Positions 1 to 11,257 of a stretch of 64,000 nt of DNA are shown here, piece after piece (positions within the stretch are counted from its first letter, which is position 1; each line of letters opens with the position of its first letter). The translations under genes and the position numbers were made by a program. The stretch comes from Lantana camara (Eukaryota > Streptophyta > Magnoliopsida > Lamiales > Verbenaceae): assembly GCA_037501455.1 (NCBI GenBank), contig CM074862.1, positions 62,031,501 through 62,095,500 of the forward strand. The letters run 5' to 3'. The notes beneath the pieces are model-generated. The model was not told the DNA's origin and made no database searches. It was given only the letters and a program-made list of their open reading frames with translations.

Positions 1-640
1 TAAAAAAGTATTGCCTTATGATCGAATCAGTTTGTTTATTACTCAAAGATTGTCTATGATTTACAAAGAAAAAGCACTAAGTGGATTACAAGATTGGCTT
101 TCAAGGCACTATTCCTAACATTTGGTAGCTTATTTCTTCTTTCGTAATACCTTATTTTCAAATTTTGGTTTGTTATTTCTGATTTGTTATACTAGTACAT
201 TATGTTCTCAATTCAATACCTTATTTTGAAAATGAGTTTATTGCATCAAAAACCCTGTGATATACCTAATTAGCACTCCGAACCCTGTGATTTGAAATAT
301 CTCAAAGCGAACCTTGTAATTGTATTAAATTAACACTAAAAACCTTACAACCTTGATTTTTGTCACGACCCTAGAGTTTTAAGTGTTAATTTAGTGCTAA
401 TTAAATACCTTTCGATCTCAATTCAATACCTTATTTTGAAATTTGAGTACCTTAATATTCATATGTTATACCCAATATCTTATATTTTCAATTCAATACC
501 TTATTTTGAACCAATCAATACCTTATTTTGAAATTTGAGTACCAAAATATCTATATGTTATACCCAATACTTTATGTTCTCAATTCAATAATTTATTTTG
601 AAAATTGAATACTTTAATATTCATATGTTAATATTCTTAT
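1..640. repeat. AT-rich repeat block with short tandem motif
   Basis: No gene is visible. A motif reading CAATTCAATACCTTATTTTG recurs, with small changes, at about 209, 419, 489, 512 and 581. Between 240 and 415 is an insert-like stretch with several AACCCTGTG / GAACCTTG phrases, resembling the ends of the foldback element at 45.2/53.5 kb. Positions 1-125 look like an old diverged copy of 26165-26290; both end near GGCACTATTC-TAACAT. These comparisons were made by eye. Confidence 0.5.
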
Positions 641-984
641 GTGAATCTCTCTCTTCTCGTCTCGGAGACCGTTGCTTCTCATTATCTTTTCCATCTCTCC
701 ACTAAATCTTCTACATCTTATTAATCTCTCCACTAAATCTTTTCTGTCACTCCACTAAATCTTCTTCGTTTCTCCATTAAATTTTCTCCGCTTCTCCACC
801 AATGGTTCTCTTTTTACTCTATTTCTCTCTTTATCGTTGTCGTCTCACTCTTTCAGAAAGTTTTTTGACGCATAAATTCTCTTTCTTTGTGTTGGAAGTG
901 AAACTGCAATAGAGGGGTGACGTAGGTCTTTATAATTCTCTCTTACGGATAATAGTGCAATTTTATTTAGGGACAATTTTTTAT

Positions 985-1885
985 AAAGATCAACTCTCTC
1001 TAATATTTTTCCTAAACCCCCCAATTTGAATTTTATACATTTAAGATTCCCAATACACAACACATTTTTCTCAAACCTCCTAATGTCCTAAAATGTCTAT
1101 TTTGTCCTCATTTTTTCACTTTTTTCACACCATTTTTGCTTCCTCCACACCCCTTCTTCCTCCTCATCTTCTTCCTCCTTCAAGCTTGCCGGACTTTCGC
1201 CGTCGCCACCGCCAGACTGCAGTCGGACCATCGCCGACCGTCGCCGGAGGTGGTCCAAAAATTTCCAAAAAATTCACCCTGGACGTACTCCTCGTCCTCA
1301 TTTCATATCTTCGATTAGTTTTCAAAATTCGAAGTCATTTGTCCCCAATTTCAGATCTAAACATTCCCGAAAAAAGAAATGTTGATAACTCCCAAACCGC
1401 TTAACAAAAATCGATTCTGTAACTTGCAATAGATTCCCCGTATCGAGATCTTCAAGATCCATGCAAATCCCGTCGGAAAATATTGCCGGAAATCCGACGA
1501 CGAAGAGACCCATTTCTATTGAAAATGTGTAGGTTTCCAACGTCTTCTCTGGCCATTTTCATGAGACGGGGTTGCCACCAATGAAGTCGCGCCGTCAAAA
1601 TGAGTCAAAGCACAAATCTCCCGTCTCCGAAAAGTGGCCGGAGACAGCGCCAGGTAGGTCGTCGGATTATGCGTTTTTCCAAGATAAAAATTGGGAGGAA
1701 GAAAAAAGAGAAACGGAGGAGAAGAAGAAAGGGGTATGGGGGTAATTTTTCATATTTTATCAAGGGAATTTTCCTATTTTTGCTCAAATTGGGGGTTTAG
1801 GAAATGTTTGATAGATAATTGACCGTTAAAACACGTAAGAATTCAATTGGAGGGTTTAGGAAAAGTATTATGGTATATTAGGGAT
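985..1885. mobile_element. Possible TIR transposon (MULE-like) with GC-rich inside
   Basis: The left side (about 993-1036) reads TTTTTCCTAAACCCCCCAAT. The reverse complement of the right side (about 1836-1872) reads CTTTTCCTAAACCCTCCAAT, so the two form imperfect terminal inverted repeats over about 40 bp. A second inward-facing copy of the right repeat lies near 1787-1803. Between them is a GC-rich, purine/pyrimidine-biased stretch (1180-1260 and 1600-1690) unlike its AT-rich surroundings. That arrangement suits a Pack-MULE carrying a host gene piece. The short ORFs are not recognisable and no transposase is seen. I could not fix a TSD, so the superfamily is inferred only. Confidence 0.3.
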
Positions 1886-2839
1886 TATATCTATATTTTC
1901 CATTTTATTTAAAATAGGGTTTGAATAAAAACTTGTAGTTAGTACTAAAAAACTTTGGATAAGAGAGATAAGTAAAATTAGGTGTGGATAAGTGTTAGTT
2001 ATCAATAATTATCCCTTTGAAATATAACATTACGTAATTATAGAATTATGTTTAAATTTGGAAGAATTGTCCTATTATTCAATAATATGGCTAAACGAAG
2101 GATAATTAGATTATTTATATTATTATATCAACCAAGAGAGCAGATAATAACTGTTTACTCTTTTGAATTCTTTTTTATTTATTTTTCTCATCGACTTTAT
2201 TCTCTTACATTTTTTTCCTTTTTTTTATTTATTTTTTTATCATTCTAATAATTTTCTCTTTAACTTCTCTTTTTTTCAAACCTCACCTCAATTATTTTTC
2301 TTTTTGTTTTTTTCTATAATTTTTTTCCCCTTATATTTTAAATATTTTTAGCTAATAATAATATTATCTTAGACTATTTATTTATTTATTGTAATTTATT
2401 AATTATATTAAAAATAATTATAAAATATATATTAATATAAAAGAAATCGTTAGACTATGGAATATATTCAAAATTCAAATCCCCAAATTTATAAAATAAA
2501 AGATAAATGTTTTCAGGTTACTTGCTTAGGAAAAAACTTGGCTTGGGTATTACAACAAAATTTCTGTTTTCCTTCTTCTTTGGTCCTTCCATTTGCTGTA
2601 AATTCCCGCATCAGAAAACTCTGCCGAAACCCATCCCTAACTGTCAGCTCGAACATTTTTTTCCCTGTAACGATCGATCATCAAATCGTACTGTCTGTAT
2701 TCCGGCTGTACTAATAACCATTTTCCTCATTTCGGCATTCGTAGATCTATCTTCACTCGAAATCAGTCCCGTGATTTGATTCTTATACTTCTGTTTATGA
2801 GTTGGGGAATTTTGTGATCTTCCCTTATTCTTTCGATTA
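1886..2839. other. AT-rich upstream region of the syntaxin gene
   Basis: This region is very AT-rich, with poly-T tracts at 2160-2350. From about 2560 it becomes more balanced, and 2600-2839 is the likely 5' UTR and promoter-proximal region of the syntaxin gene starting at 2840. No convincing TATA box was found. The F-rich ORFs here are translations of the T-tracts and are not genes. Confidence 0.4.
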
Positions 2840-5800
2840 ATGGCGACGAGGAACCGAACGATTTTGTTCAGAAAGTATAGGGATGCACTCAAAAGCGTCA
2901 GGGTTCCGGCAGGCTCTCCGTCGGAAAGCTCCGGCGGCGGCGGAGGTCCTGTGATCGAGCTGTCGACTTCGTCCTTGCTTAATCCTAACCGATCTTACGC
3001 TCTTTTAAGTACTGATGATCCGGGAACCTCCAGGTACTGTTGGTTTAATCGATTATTTGTAACTACTACACTTTCTCTTGAGTTATGTTGAAAGCATATT
3101 TGGATTTCATTTTGTTGATTTTCTATTTTTTGAATTAATCGCAATGTGTGTTGTAACGAGTCAAAGACATCACCAGCTGTCGAGCCCATGAACTCGGTGT
3201 GATCGCTTTGTCTGATCGGAGAGATTTATTGTAATATGGGATATCAAACATTTTGCTGTATAACACCAGAAACTGACCGGAAAGATGACTATGAATGTGT
3301 TGAAATTTCATTGTGATGGACCCCATATGACTTAGAGGAAAAAAACTAACATCTTCAAAAGTGGCATCCTATGATGCACGGACATTTGTAAAAATATCAT
3401 TTTGCTGTGTCGTGTCATGCCGTGTCGTGTCCGACACTCGTGTCCGACACCGTGTCCGACACTCCTTACGTGGGAAATTCAAGAAAAAATTCATGTCGCC
3501 GTATCCGTATCGTGTCGTGTCCGTGTCGCCGTGTTCGTGTCCGTGCATCATAGGTGGCATCTAATAACCTGAACCCTTGCAAAATCTTGGAAGCTCTGTC
3601 TATTAGCAGTTTAAGTAATTCATGTAGAAGGGTAAAACCTAGACCATTTGTTTTCTAGTACGTTTGTTTAAGATATCTAATGCCTTGATTTGCTTAAATT
3701 GCTCCTAATCAAAGAAGTGACAGTTGCCTCGAGAACTTATGGCCTTGATGGCCTTATCAAAATATCATTTGCAAAGTTTAAAGGCAGAAAATGATTCATT
3801 CTTACATCTTGGATAGTATGGGCTGAGATAATGATGGTTTATCCAAAATGCTTGTATTGCAATATTTGCTCAATTCTGCTTCCAAGCCTAGTTGCAGATT
3901 CTATAGGCCCTTCCAGTTGTTTCGAAAACATTAAGAATATAGAAGCTGCTAAGGTTTGTTTTTAACCCGGCATACATAATTGGATAATCGTTATTTGGGA
4001 GGATACAAAAATATCCAACAATCTGATCTGTGGTTTAATTAAAATTCTAATTACTACTATTTATTAATTTGAAAATCCAAAGTCAAATCTGTTTGTGAGA
4101 GAGAACCATTTGATTAATTATTAAGACTAGAATACAGGGATAACTTATTCTTAAAATTAGTAGTCCACCATAACAATGTCAGTATAAAAGTTAAAAAGAC
4201 CTTTTTTCAAATAAAAATTTGGTGGAAATGGTTTTTGGATTTAAAGTGTTGTTTTGTGATTCTTTACATTTACTCATATTTTAAATTTATCGTGCATTTG
4301 ATATCTTTATTGGCAAAAATTTCACTCAGTTAAGCTGTTGGCGTGAGCACAGTTTGGTATTTAGCGTATATACTAAGGTATTAAGAAAATTTGTGACCTA
4401 ACAAAAAGTATTCATGTTATGAGCTCACTCTAATTAGAGTTTCTTTTTGAAAACAAAGTTTGCACTTCACAGTATATGGGGTAATATTTCAGCGGGCAAC
4501 TTCATTAGAAGATAATACTGAAAAAGATCTTTTGGATCCAGCCCAAAAACATGTTTTTCCGGACTGTGAAACCTACGTGAGATCTTTCCCTGTTATGCCT
4601 AATATAAGTTTCTAAGGTAAGCCTCGATGGATCATCAATGATGATGACCAATACCTTGATAATTTTGGATGCAGATTCAATTTAATCCATGCCAATGATG
4701 GAGTATCCAATACATGATAGAAAAGATGGATTTACTATGATCCTTTTATAGAAGTTAGGGGTCAAAGATAAATTACAAATCAAATATGTATGTGTGTGTG
4801 TGCGCACATGTGTGTATTTGAATAATGTCCCTAGTCTCATCTTCCGTAATATATCTGTTGCATTTTCGATTACAAGATGGTCAAAAACCATGGGGATGAA
4901 ATGAAATACGAGGTCGAAGTGATGTTGTTATTTAGTAAAATGATTGTTATATTTTTATTATACTGGGAAAGGTGTGTTTTAAGTTTATAACAATAAAAAC
5001 AAATCTAGTCTGAAGTTCCAATTAAAAACATTATCGTGATTTGTCAGTAAGTCACTCAAGCACATACGTACACATATACACTTACATATACACGCTCAAT
5101 GTGTATCCTAAAATTTTGGAGATTGCGTTATCCTATATCCCATGTCAGCAGCAGCGCATCTGTGTATCATATATTTTTCTTTCTATATTTTTTAATTAAT
5201 AAGCAAGCTGGTTCCATCCACTTGAAAGTGAATTGGATGTCTGTTTCAATCTCAATATGCGCTCTGACTGTATGTTTTCTTTGCTTTTGGGAATAAATGC
5301 TTAGAAGTAAATGCTCAGATAGTTCGACTGTAAATTGAAGTTATGCAGTTCTGTTTACTTGTAAAGCCTGCTAAACCAATAACATCAAATATATCAAAAC
5401 AATGCTTTCAACATACTTATTTAAGGTTGGAGTGCTAATATATAGCATTACCTAAAGGTGCCTTGTGCACTTCAGTCTCCTCAAGTTCATCAATTTTCTG
5501 GACGATCTTTTGTAGGCTCTCTCTCTTTCAAACTGAACCTTGCACCTTGCTAGGCTCCTTTAGGAAGATGAGAAATTTCCTCAATCTGGGGTGTCAAGAA
5601 ATAAACATAATCTTATGTGTGTTATGTATTTTACAACCAAGTGCTTGCTAGAGTAATAAGAGCTATAGTTTGTGAAGTTGATGCAATGAAAACTTTAAAC
5701 CATACGACAGCTAGAAAACTATGTGTTTACTTTGGTTTTGGCTTGTGGGATATTGCTGTCTCCCTTGCTAGTGATTCCCTCTCCAGCAAATATATAACGG

Positions 5801-8746
5801 GCAGGTACTCTGAACAAACAAATTCAATCACTCTATTGAAATCCTGTAGGAAGTTGGTTTGATGAAAGTACAAGAAAAAATACTCCGGCTGGAAGAAATT
5901 AAGAGATATTAACAAAAACACATTGACAATTGCCTCTACTACTTCAGCTCCTCTTTGTTTTATTTACTTAGCAGCAGTTTCCTAGTTGCCTGACATAGAT
6001 TCCTAACTGCTACAAGCTAATACCCCATCTGCCCAGCACTAAGGTTTTTTCCCTATTGCAGTAGGGGTGCAGTTGCTGTAGGTTTACCACCAGCTTGGGT
6101 GGATGTATCTGAAGAAATTGCAGCTAACATACAACGTGCAAGGGGAAAGATGTCTGAGTTAGCAAAGGCTCATGCCAAGGCTTTAATGCCTTCATTTGGA
6201 GACGGTAAAGAAGATCAACGTAGGATTGAGGCACTTACGCATGAGATAACCGATCTTTTAAAAAGATCCGAAAAAAGATTGCAAAGACTCTCTGTTGGTG
6301 GGCCTTCTGAGGACTCAAATATCAGGAAAAATGTCCAGGTATGTTGGTTTAATAATCTTCTGTCTCCTGACTTATATATGACTAATATGAGTGTGTGCAA
6401 TTGCTGGTAATATCTTGTTTCCTGAACTGTAGAGGACTACAAACAATTATGGTAGTATAGTATTGTTGAAGTCACATCTGTGGAAGTTCTGCCTTCTTTC
6501 TGCTGGAAAATTACTGATCAGATCAATTTTAATATTTCATTGAAAGCATCACATCCAAGATCGATCTTACACTATATATTTTTTTGGCAGCGATCATTAG
6601 CTACTGACCTTCAGGCCCTTTCAATGGAGCTACGTAGAAAACAGTCCACTTATTTGAAGCGACTTCGGCAACAGAAAGAGGTAACAGTTCCATTTGCATT
6701 CCCTTGAAATCTAAAGACCAAGATATTTTGACATCAAGTTCTTTTATGATTAGTTGATGCACATCATCATTGTGATTGGAAGTTGGAAGTGTTGTTTTGA
6801 TGACCCACATTTCTGAACTCTTGCCCAAATTGAACAGCTGCTTGCCTTATCATGTTTCTATGTATTTAGTTATGTATTGCTGATGTTGTAATGTCCTTCC
6901 ATTCTGAACAGGGTCCTGATGGCATGGACTTGGAAATGAACTTAAATGGGAGCAGTTCTAAGAGAGAAGAGGATGATTTTGATGACATGGTAAGTGGGTT
7001 ATGCTTCATTTGTGTTTGACATAACTTCCTAATTTGTGTTTTATTTCCTTTCTTATGTAAGTAGTGCACACACACACATAAACATAAATAATATATATGT
7101 AAGTGACATGTATATTAAAGATTTCTAGACCCAAATCGTTTGCTGTTGGGGTTCATCTACACTATATATTCTACATTCATGATATTAGATGTGGCTCCAC
7201 TGAGTACAGTGCAGTTCAAGAAGTTGCAGTTTTGGGTAAGAATTCAACAAAAAAATGGATTTTTGAGACCCCGAAGAGGGTAGACTCTGGGGTACCTTGA
7301 GTACATGGAGAGCAACTGTACTGCGAAATAAAAGCCTCATACTAGACACCAAGACGGTCCCCCCTGGTTACTTTAAGCTGTAGCTGGACCTTCCATCCCC
7401 CAAAAACATAAACGTAATCTTGTTTTGAAATTGGTCTTTTTCTAGAAATCAATGCACTGATTTAGCTGATATATTTTTTTGACAGAAGGGAAAACCTATA
7501 TCCTGATCCCCGTTGTTAGTACAAGAGCAAAATGAGTTTCCTGTGCTTGCAACGATACTTAACAGTTTTATCCCTCTGAGAATTGCTTTATTAACAGATT
7601 TCAAATGAGATGGATCCTTAACCTGGGTTAGATTGTGAACCTATGAATACTGTTCATCTGTTCCTAGCTCTCGGGATATGCTAAAATATCTAAGATTAAC
7701 CCAGACCTAATGAGACAGTTCTTGATATAAATCTTCACTTTGTCAAGTTAGAAAATTCACTTGGAGGATCCAAGTCTTTATCCCTCTGAGAATTGATTTA
7801 CTAACAGATTCCAAATGAAAAAGACACTTAACCTGGGTTAGAGTTAACCTAGGAATACTGTTCCTAGCAGGGTTGTGCTACAATATCTAAGAAACAACCC
7901 AGATCTAATGGTTCTTGATGTACTCTTCACTATGTCCTATTAGAAATTTAACTTAGAGACTCGAAATCTATATGTGGCCGTGGGTTACTTCTTTGGTTTA
8001 TTTTACTTTCAAAGTGTATCGTACCAGATTTATTTCCTGAAACAAAACCTGCATGTCATGAATGCTTGTTGACGTTGAATGTGTCGCAAATATTATGCTA
8101 GGGATTCAGCGAACATCAAATGGCCAAATTAAAGAAAAGTGAGGCATTCACTGCTGAAAGGGAGAGAGAAATTCAACAGGTCTGTATAAAGTTTCAGGTT
8201 TTTTCTTTGACATTCACAATGACAAGATGTTTTATTACCTTTGGTGTATTTGTTGGGAGTAGGTGGTGGAATCCGTCAACGAACTCGCCCAAATTATGAA
8301 GGATTTGTCAGTTTTGGTGATTGATCAGGTTGGAAGCTGTATATCATTTGCAATAGCTTCTCATTTATTAGATTACATATCGTAAGTCAATTTCTTCATC
8401 CATACAGGGGACCCTTGTTGATAGGATCGATTACAATATAACAAACGTTGCTGCCTCAGTGCAAGAGGGTCTGAAACAGCTTGAGAAGGTCCACACACTA
8501 CCTTTTTCTTTTTCTCTTCTTTTTTTTTTTCAATCACTTCTTTTCATGATTATGCTCTCAATTTCAAAAAGTCGTAATTTATTTTTTCATCAGGATATAG
8601 TTTTGTTAATTTCGTATTGAAATAAATGTGATTTGCAGGCAGAGAGAAGTCAAAAACATGGAGGCATGGTTATGTGCGCCACTATTCTCATTATTATGTG
8701 TTTTGTCATGCTGGTTCTCTTAATTTTGAAGGTTATACTCTTTTAA
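2840..8746 (+). CDS. SYP4: Qa-SNARE syntaxin of the SYP4 (SYP41/42/43, Tlg2-like) group
   Basis: A trans-Golgi network t-SNARE that in plants acts in vesicle fusion for secretory and vacuolar traffic. Eight coding exons fit canonical GT-AG introns and keep one frame: 2840-3033, 6062-6338, 6591-6680, 6912-6989, 8102-8179, 8263-8328, 8408-8488, 8639-8746. They give 323 aa, the usual length of the family. The N-terminus starts MATRNRTILFRKYRDALKSV. A block GLPPAWVDVSEEI opens the Habc region, and the SNARE motif covers about residues 225-288. The zero-layer glutamine is Q261, in VIDQGTLVDRIDYN. A hydrophobic anchor lies at about 298-320, ending KVILF. Intron 1 is about 3 kb and holds a MITE. No stop or frameshift interrupts the model, so it looks functional. 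Which of SYP41/42/43 is the ortholog needs a tree. Confidence 0.95.
3369..3553. mobile_element. hAT-like MITE with GTGTC-rich inside, in syntaxin intron 1
   Basis: The element is bounded by a perfect 8-bp direct repeat GTGGCATC (3361-3368 and 3554-3561), the TSD size of hAT transposons. The ends are perfect inverted repeats: CTATGATGCACGGACA on the left and its reverse complement on the right. The 185-bp body has no coding capacity and is largely made of GTGTC / GACAC words, such as GTGTCCGACAC. The tandem content makes three frames look open, which is an artefact. It lies in intron 1, away from the splice sites. Confidence 0.8.
4780..4815. repeat. (TG)n microsatellite in syntaxin intron 1
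   Basis: A run of TG/GT repeats broken by a short GCGCACA step, with TATG on the left flank. It lies in the large first intron. Confidence 0.8.
7567..7965. repeat. Imperfect ~210-bp direct duplication in syntaxin intron 4
   Basis: The phrase TTTATCCCTCTGAGAATTG occurs at 7567 and again at 7777. The sequences that follow stay alignable for roughly 190 bp (AACCTGGGTTAGA, GAATACTGTTC, CAGA(C/T)CTAATG, GTTCTTGAT, TCTTCACT). It is an old tandem duplication within the intron between exons 4 and 5. No effect on splicing is evident. Confidence 0.7.
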
Positions 8747-10592
8747 GCTTCAATACGGCATCTTTCTGCATAGTCCCCTACAGTTCTGACCTTCTAAGCT
8801 GCTCTTCTGTGATACACTCAAGACAGGATCAGATACCGTATAGACTGTAAAGCAGATTTAAACATTGTCTTACTAATTGTTGGAAAGATTCTGATTCTCC
8901 TGCCTATCTCACCGTCTTTTTTTTTTTTCTCTTTTACCATTTATTTAGTAAATATGTCTCGGTGGAGTAATAAACTGCTACCGGGACTTGTATAGTGTGG
9001 AACACAAGTTGATATTCATTCTTCTTTCCAAGGAAGATTTTGTAGTTTTGCTCATAAATTCAAGTTGATGAGATGAAATCGTGTTGTTTGTTTGTAAGGA
9101 TTCATTCTTGAATGACTGGCTAACTAGTTTTTGTTGCAAGGACTGAAGAAAACAAACTAAATTTGAGATTGAGATTTTCTGTTCATCTTGGAAATATGAT
9201 GAGATTTTTATGATGGAATATGAAGCATGATGTTAGCCCTAGATTCTCTCAACCTTGTTTCCAGACTTGCCTAAGATAATGTGAGACTACATTAAATAGC
9301 TGTTGAGACAATCAAGTGATTTTGCTGTGTGAATCAATACTATGCTAGTTTAACTAAATTTTTGTGTCTCAGTTCCTAGTTGTTCCTAGTTGTGCAGTTA
9401 TCTTCAATATAAGAAATTTTACACTTTTGTGATCCGGTTCAAACTGAGCTTAAAGCTCTGATTGTTTTAGTTTACTTTTGGTGACAGTTAGTACTCTAAA
9501 TAATTTAGGAAAAAATACCAAAATTGGTAAAAGAAAATAAAAGAAGAAGCTTAGCTGAAAAATACAAAGTTTCGACGAGATCCAAAGTTTACCAAAGATT
9601 TAGTCAAACATTAACAACAGCAGCAAAACACTTGAGAATAGGGGATGCCCTTCTTGGGAAAAAAAAAAAAAAACTCGCACTTCTAGGTAGAGAAAGAGCC
9701 ACTTTATTGCCATTTATTCTGTCCAATTGATCTTGTGGGATGTTTTGATTTCACGAGTTTACCCAACTTTTCTCTTACGGGAACAAAATGGAATTTCCCC
9801 ACAAATAAATGTGTGTAAAATGGTATATCTTACTATCGTTTTCTTTGTATTTAGTGTTTTATTTTTCATGAATCAAGCTAATGGCGTGTAAAAATTTTAA
9901 GTTATGAATTTATTTTGCATGAAGTATTTGATTTTTTTTTTTTGGGAAAAGAATTCTAATATTTTGTGTGGAATTCCCCGGTTCTTGCCTATCAAGATGG
10001 TGTAATATATTATAATTTACAAATACGGATACAACAAATGGACACAACATGATATGATATTTATTTATTTTTTTAAAATTTCTTATATAATAGATACCTG
10101 ATACGATATAATATGTTTGAATGATATTTTTAAAAACGTACAAAATATATTTGTAATTTGTTAAGTCAAATGTATAGGAAAATGACTCGTTTCAAGGGAT
10201 TAATTGTAGCTCAAAACCTGGTTTTCACCTACTATTGATATCAGCCAATCCGTGTGAATGGAGTGAAAATGGTGCCTCTTTATCTGTTCCTAATTCTTAT
10301 AAGCTGGCCAGAGCGCTGCACTTGATACATTTGATCAACTTATTCATGACCTTTTTATAGTGCTTTGTTTGAGGATTTTGAAGCTCCAACAACTCCTGGA
10401 TTTTTTAGATTTCCAACGGTCGTAGCTGTAGTAATTCCAACCACCAGGGGGCATAGTTTAGCATTCGGTTCTATACAAATTTAATTTAAGATCTCATATT
10501 TTAATCTTCGAGTTTACTGATATCATTAATAGGAAGAGTTTTACACATTATTAGTCCGATCCGGCTTCAAACTATAATAAATTGAAATAAGA
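8747..10592. other. 3' UTR and convergent intergenic region
   Basis: The first few hundred bases after the syntaxin stop are likely 3' UTR. The rest is AT-rich intergenic DNA with A-runs near 9660 and T-runs near 9935. The small ORFs at 9524-9730 and 9910-10143 show no domain or codon signal. Confidence 0.5.
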
Positions 10593-10796
10593 AAAATAAA
10601 TAAAATTAAAACTTTGAATGACTAGTTTTGTTGTCGTTTTTTGTAAACTTATATAAAGTTTATTTGCTTTGAATGTAATAATTTTTGCCATATGAAAATA
10701 AATAAAATTAAAACTTTGAACGACTAGTTTTGTTGTTGTTTTTTGTAAACTTATATAAAATTTATTTGCTTTGAATGTAATAATTTTTGCCATATG
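10593..10796. repeat. Two-copy tandem repeat, 102-bp period
   Basis: The block AAAATAAATAAAATTAAAAC starts at 10593 and again at 10695. The two 102-bp copies differ at only a few positions (GAATG/GAACG, GTCG/GTTG, AAAG/AAAA). The AT-rich minus-strand ORF over it is a by-product of the duplication. Confidence 0.85.
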
Positions 10797-11257
10797 AAGG
10801 GTCTACGCATCCGAACTGATTTAAACATTTGACCATTATGTGTTCAAAACAATTTTCCTTTTTTGGCTATATTCTGGTTTTTAGTCTTTTGTACAACTTA
10901 AAATTGAAATTCATAATATCTTCCCTTCAGATTTCAGTTATATTACGAATACACCCAAGGGGTATTGCTGTCCTTAAGATATCAGAAACCTTTTTCAAGA
11001 AGTCATCAATTCCGAGTTCCATTAATATGAATAATTAGTCCACTAACATTGTGCTATAATCCCATGTTCAACCAAGTTACAAGCATTTTCTGCCCCAACA
11101 ATACAAGTGTTGTGCTGATTCAAAACAACACATAAAAGGGGCTTTCTTTATGCCTAAACAATCTAAGTGTGATCATTCGAAAAGAATGAGATGAAGCTAC
11201 TACCACAAAGTAACATTCTTTCAAGGGCCCACATAAATATGATCACCTTTTGATGCA
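10797..11257. other. Region downstream of the exonuclease gene
   Basis: No gene is seen. The part next to 11257 is the probable 3' UTR of the minus-strand exonuclease gene. Confidence 0.4.

Noticed and set aside
2163..2351. Phe-rich ORF
   Set aside because: A translation of poly-T tracts.
3361..3564. ORFs over the GTGTC-rich stretch in the syntaxin intron
   Set aside because: Low-complexity translation on both strands; the segment is a MITE.
5463..5921. ORFs in syntaxin intron 1
   Set aside because: No domain, no splice support, and they lie inside an intron of a well-supported gene.
10572..10793. Minus-strand 73-aa ORF
   Set aside because: It is the translation of a 102-bp tandem repeat, with repeated peptide halves.
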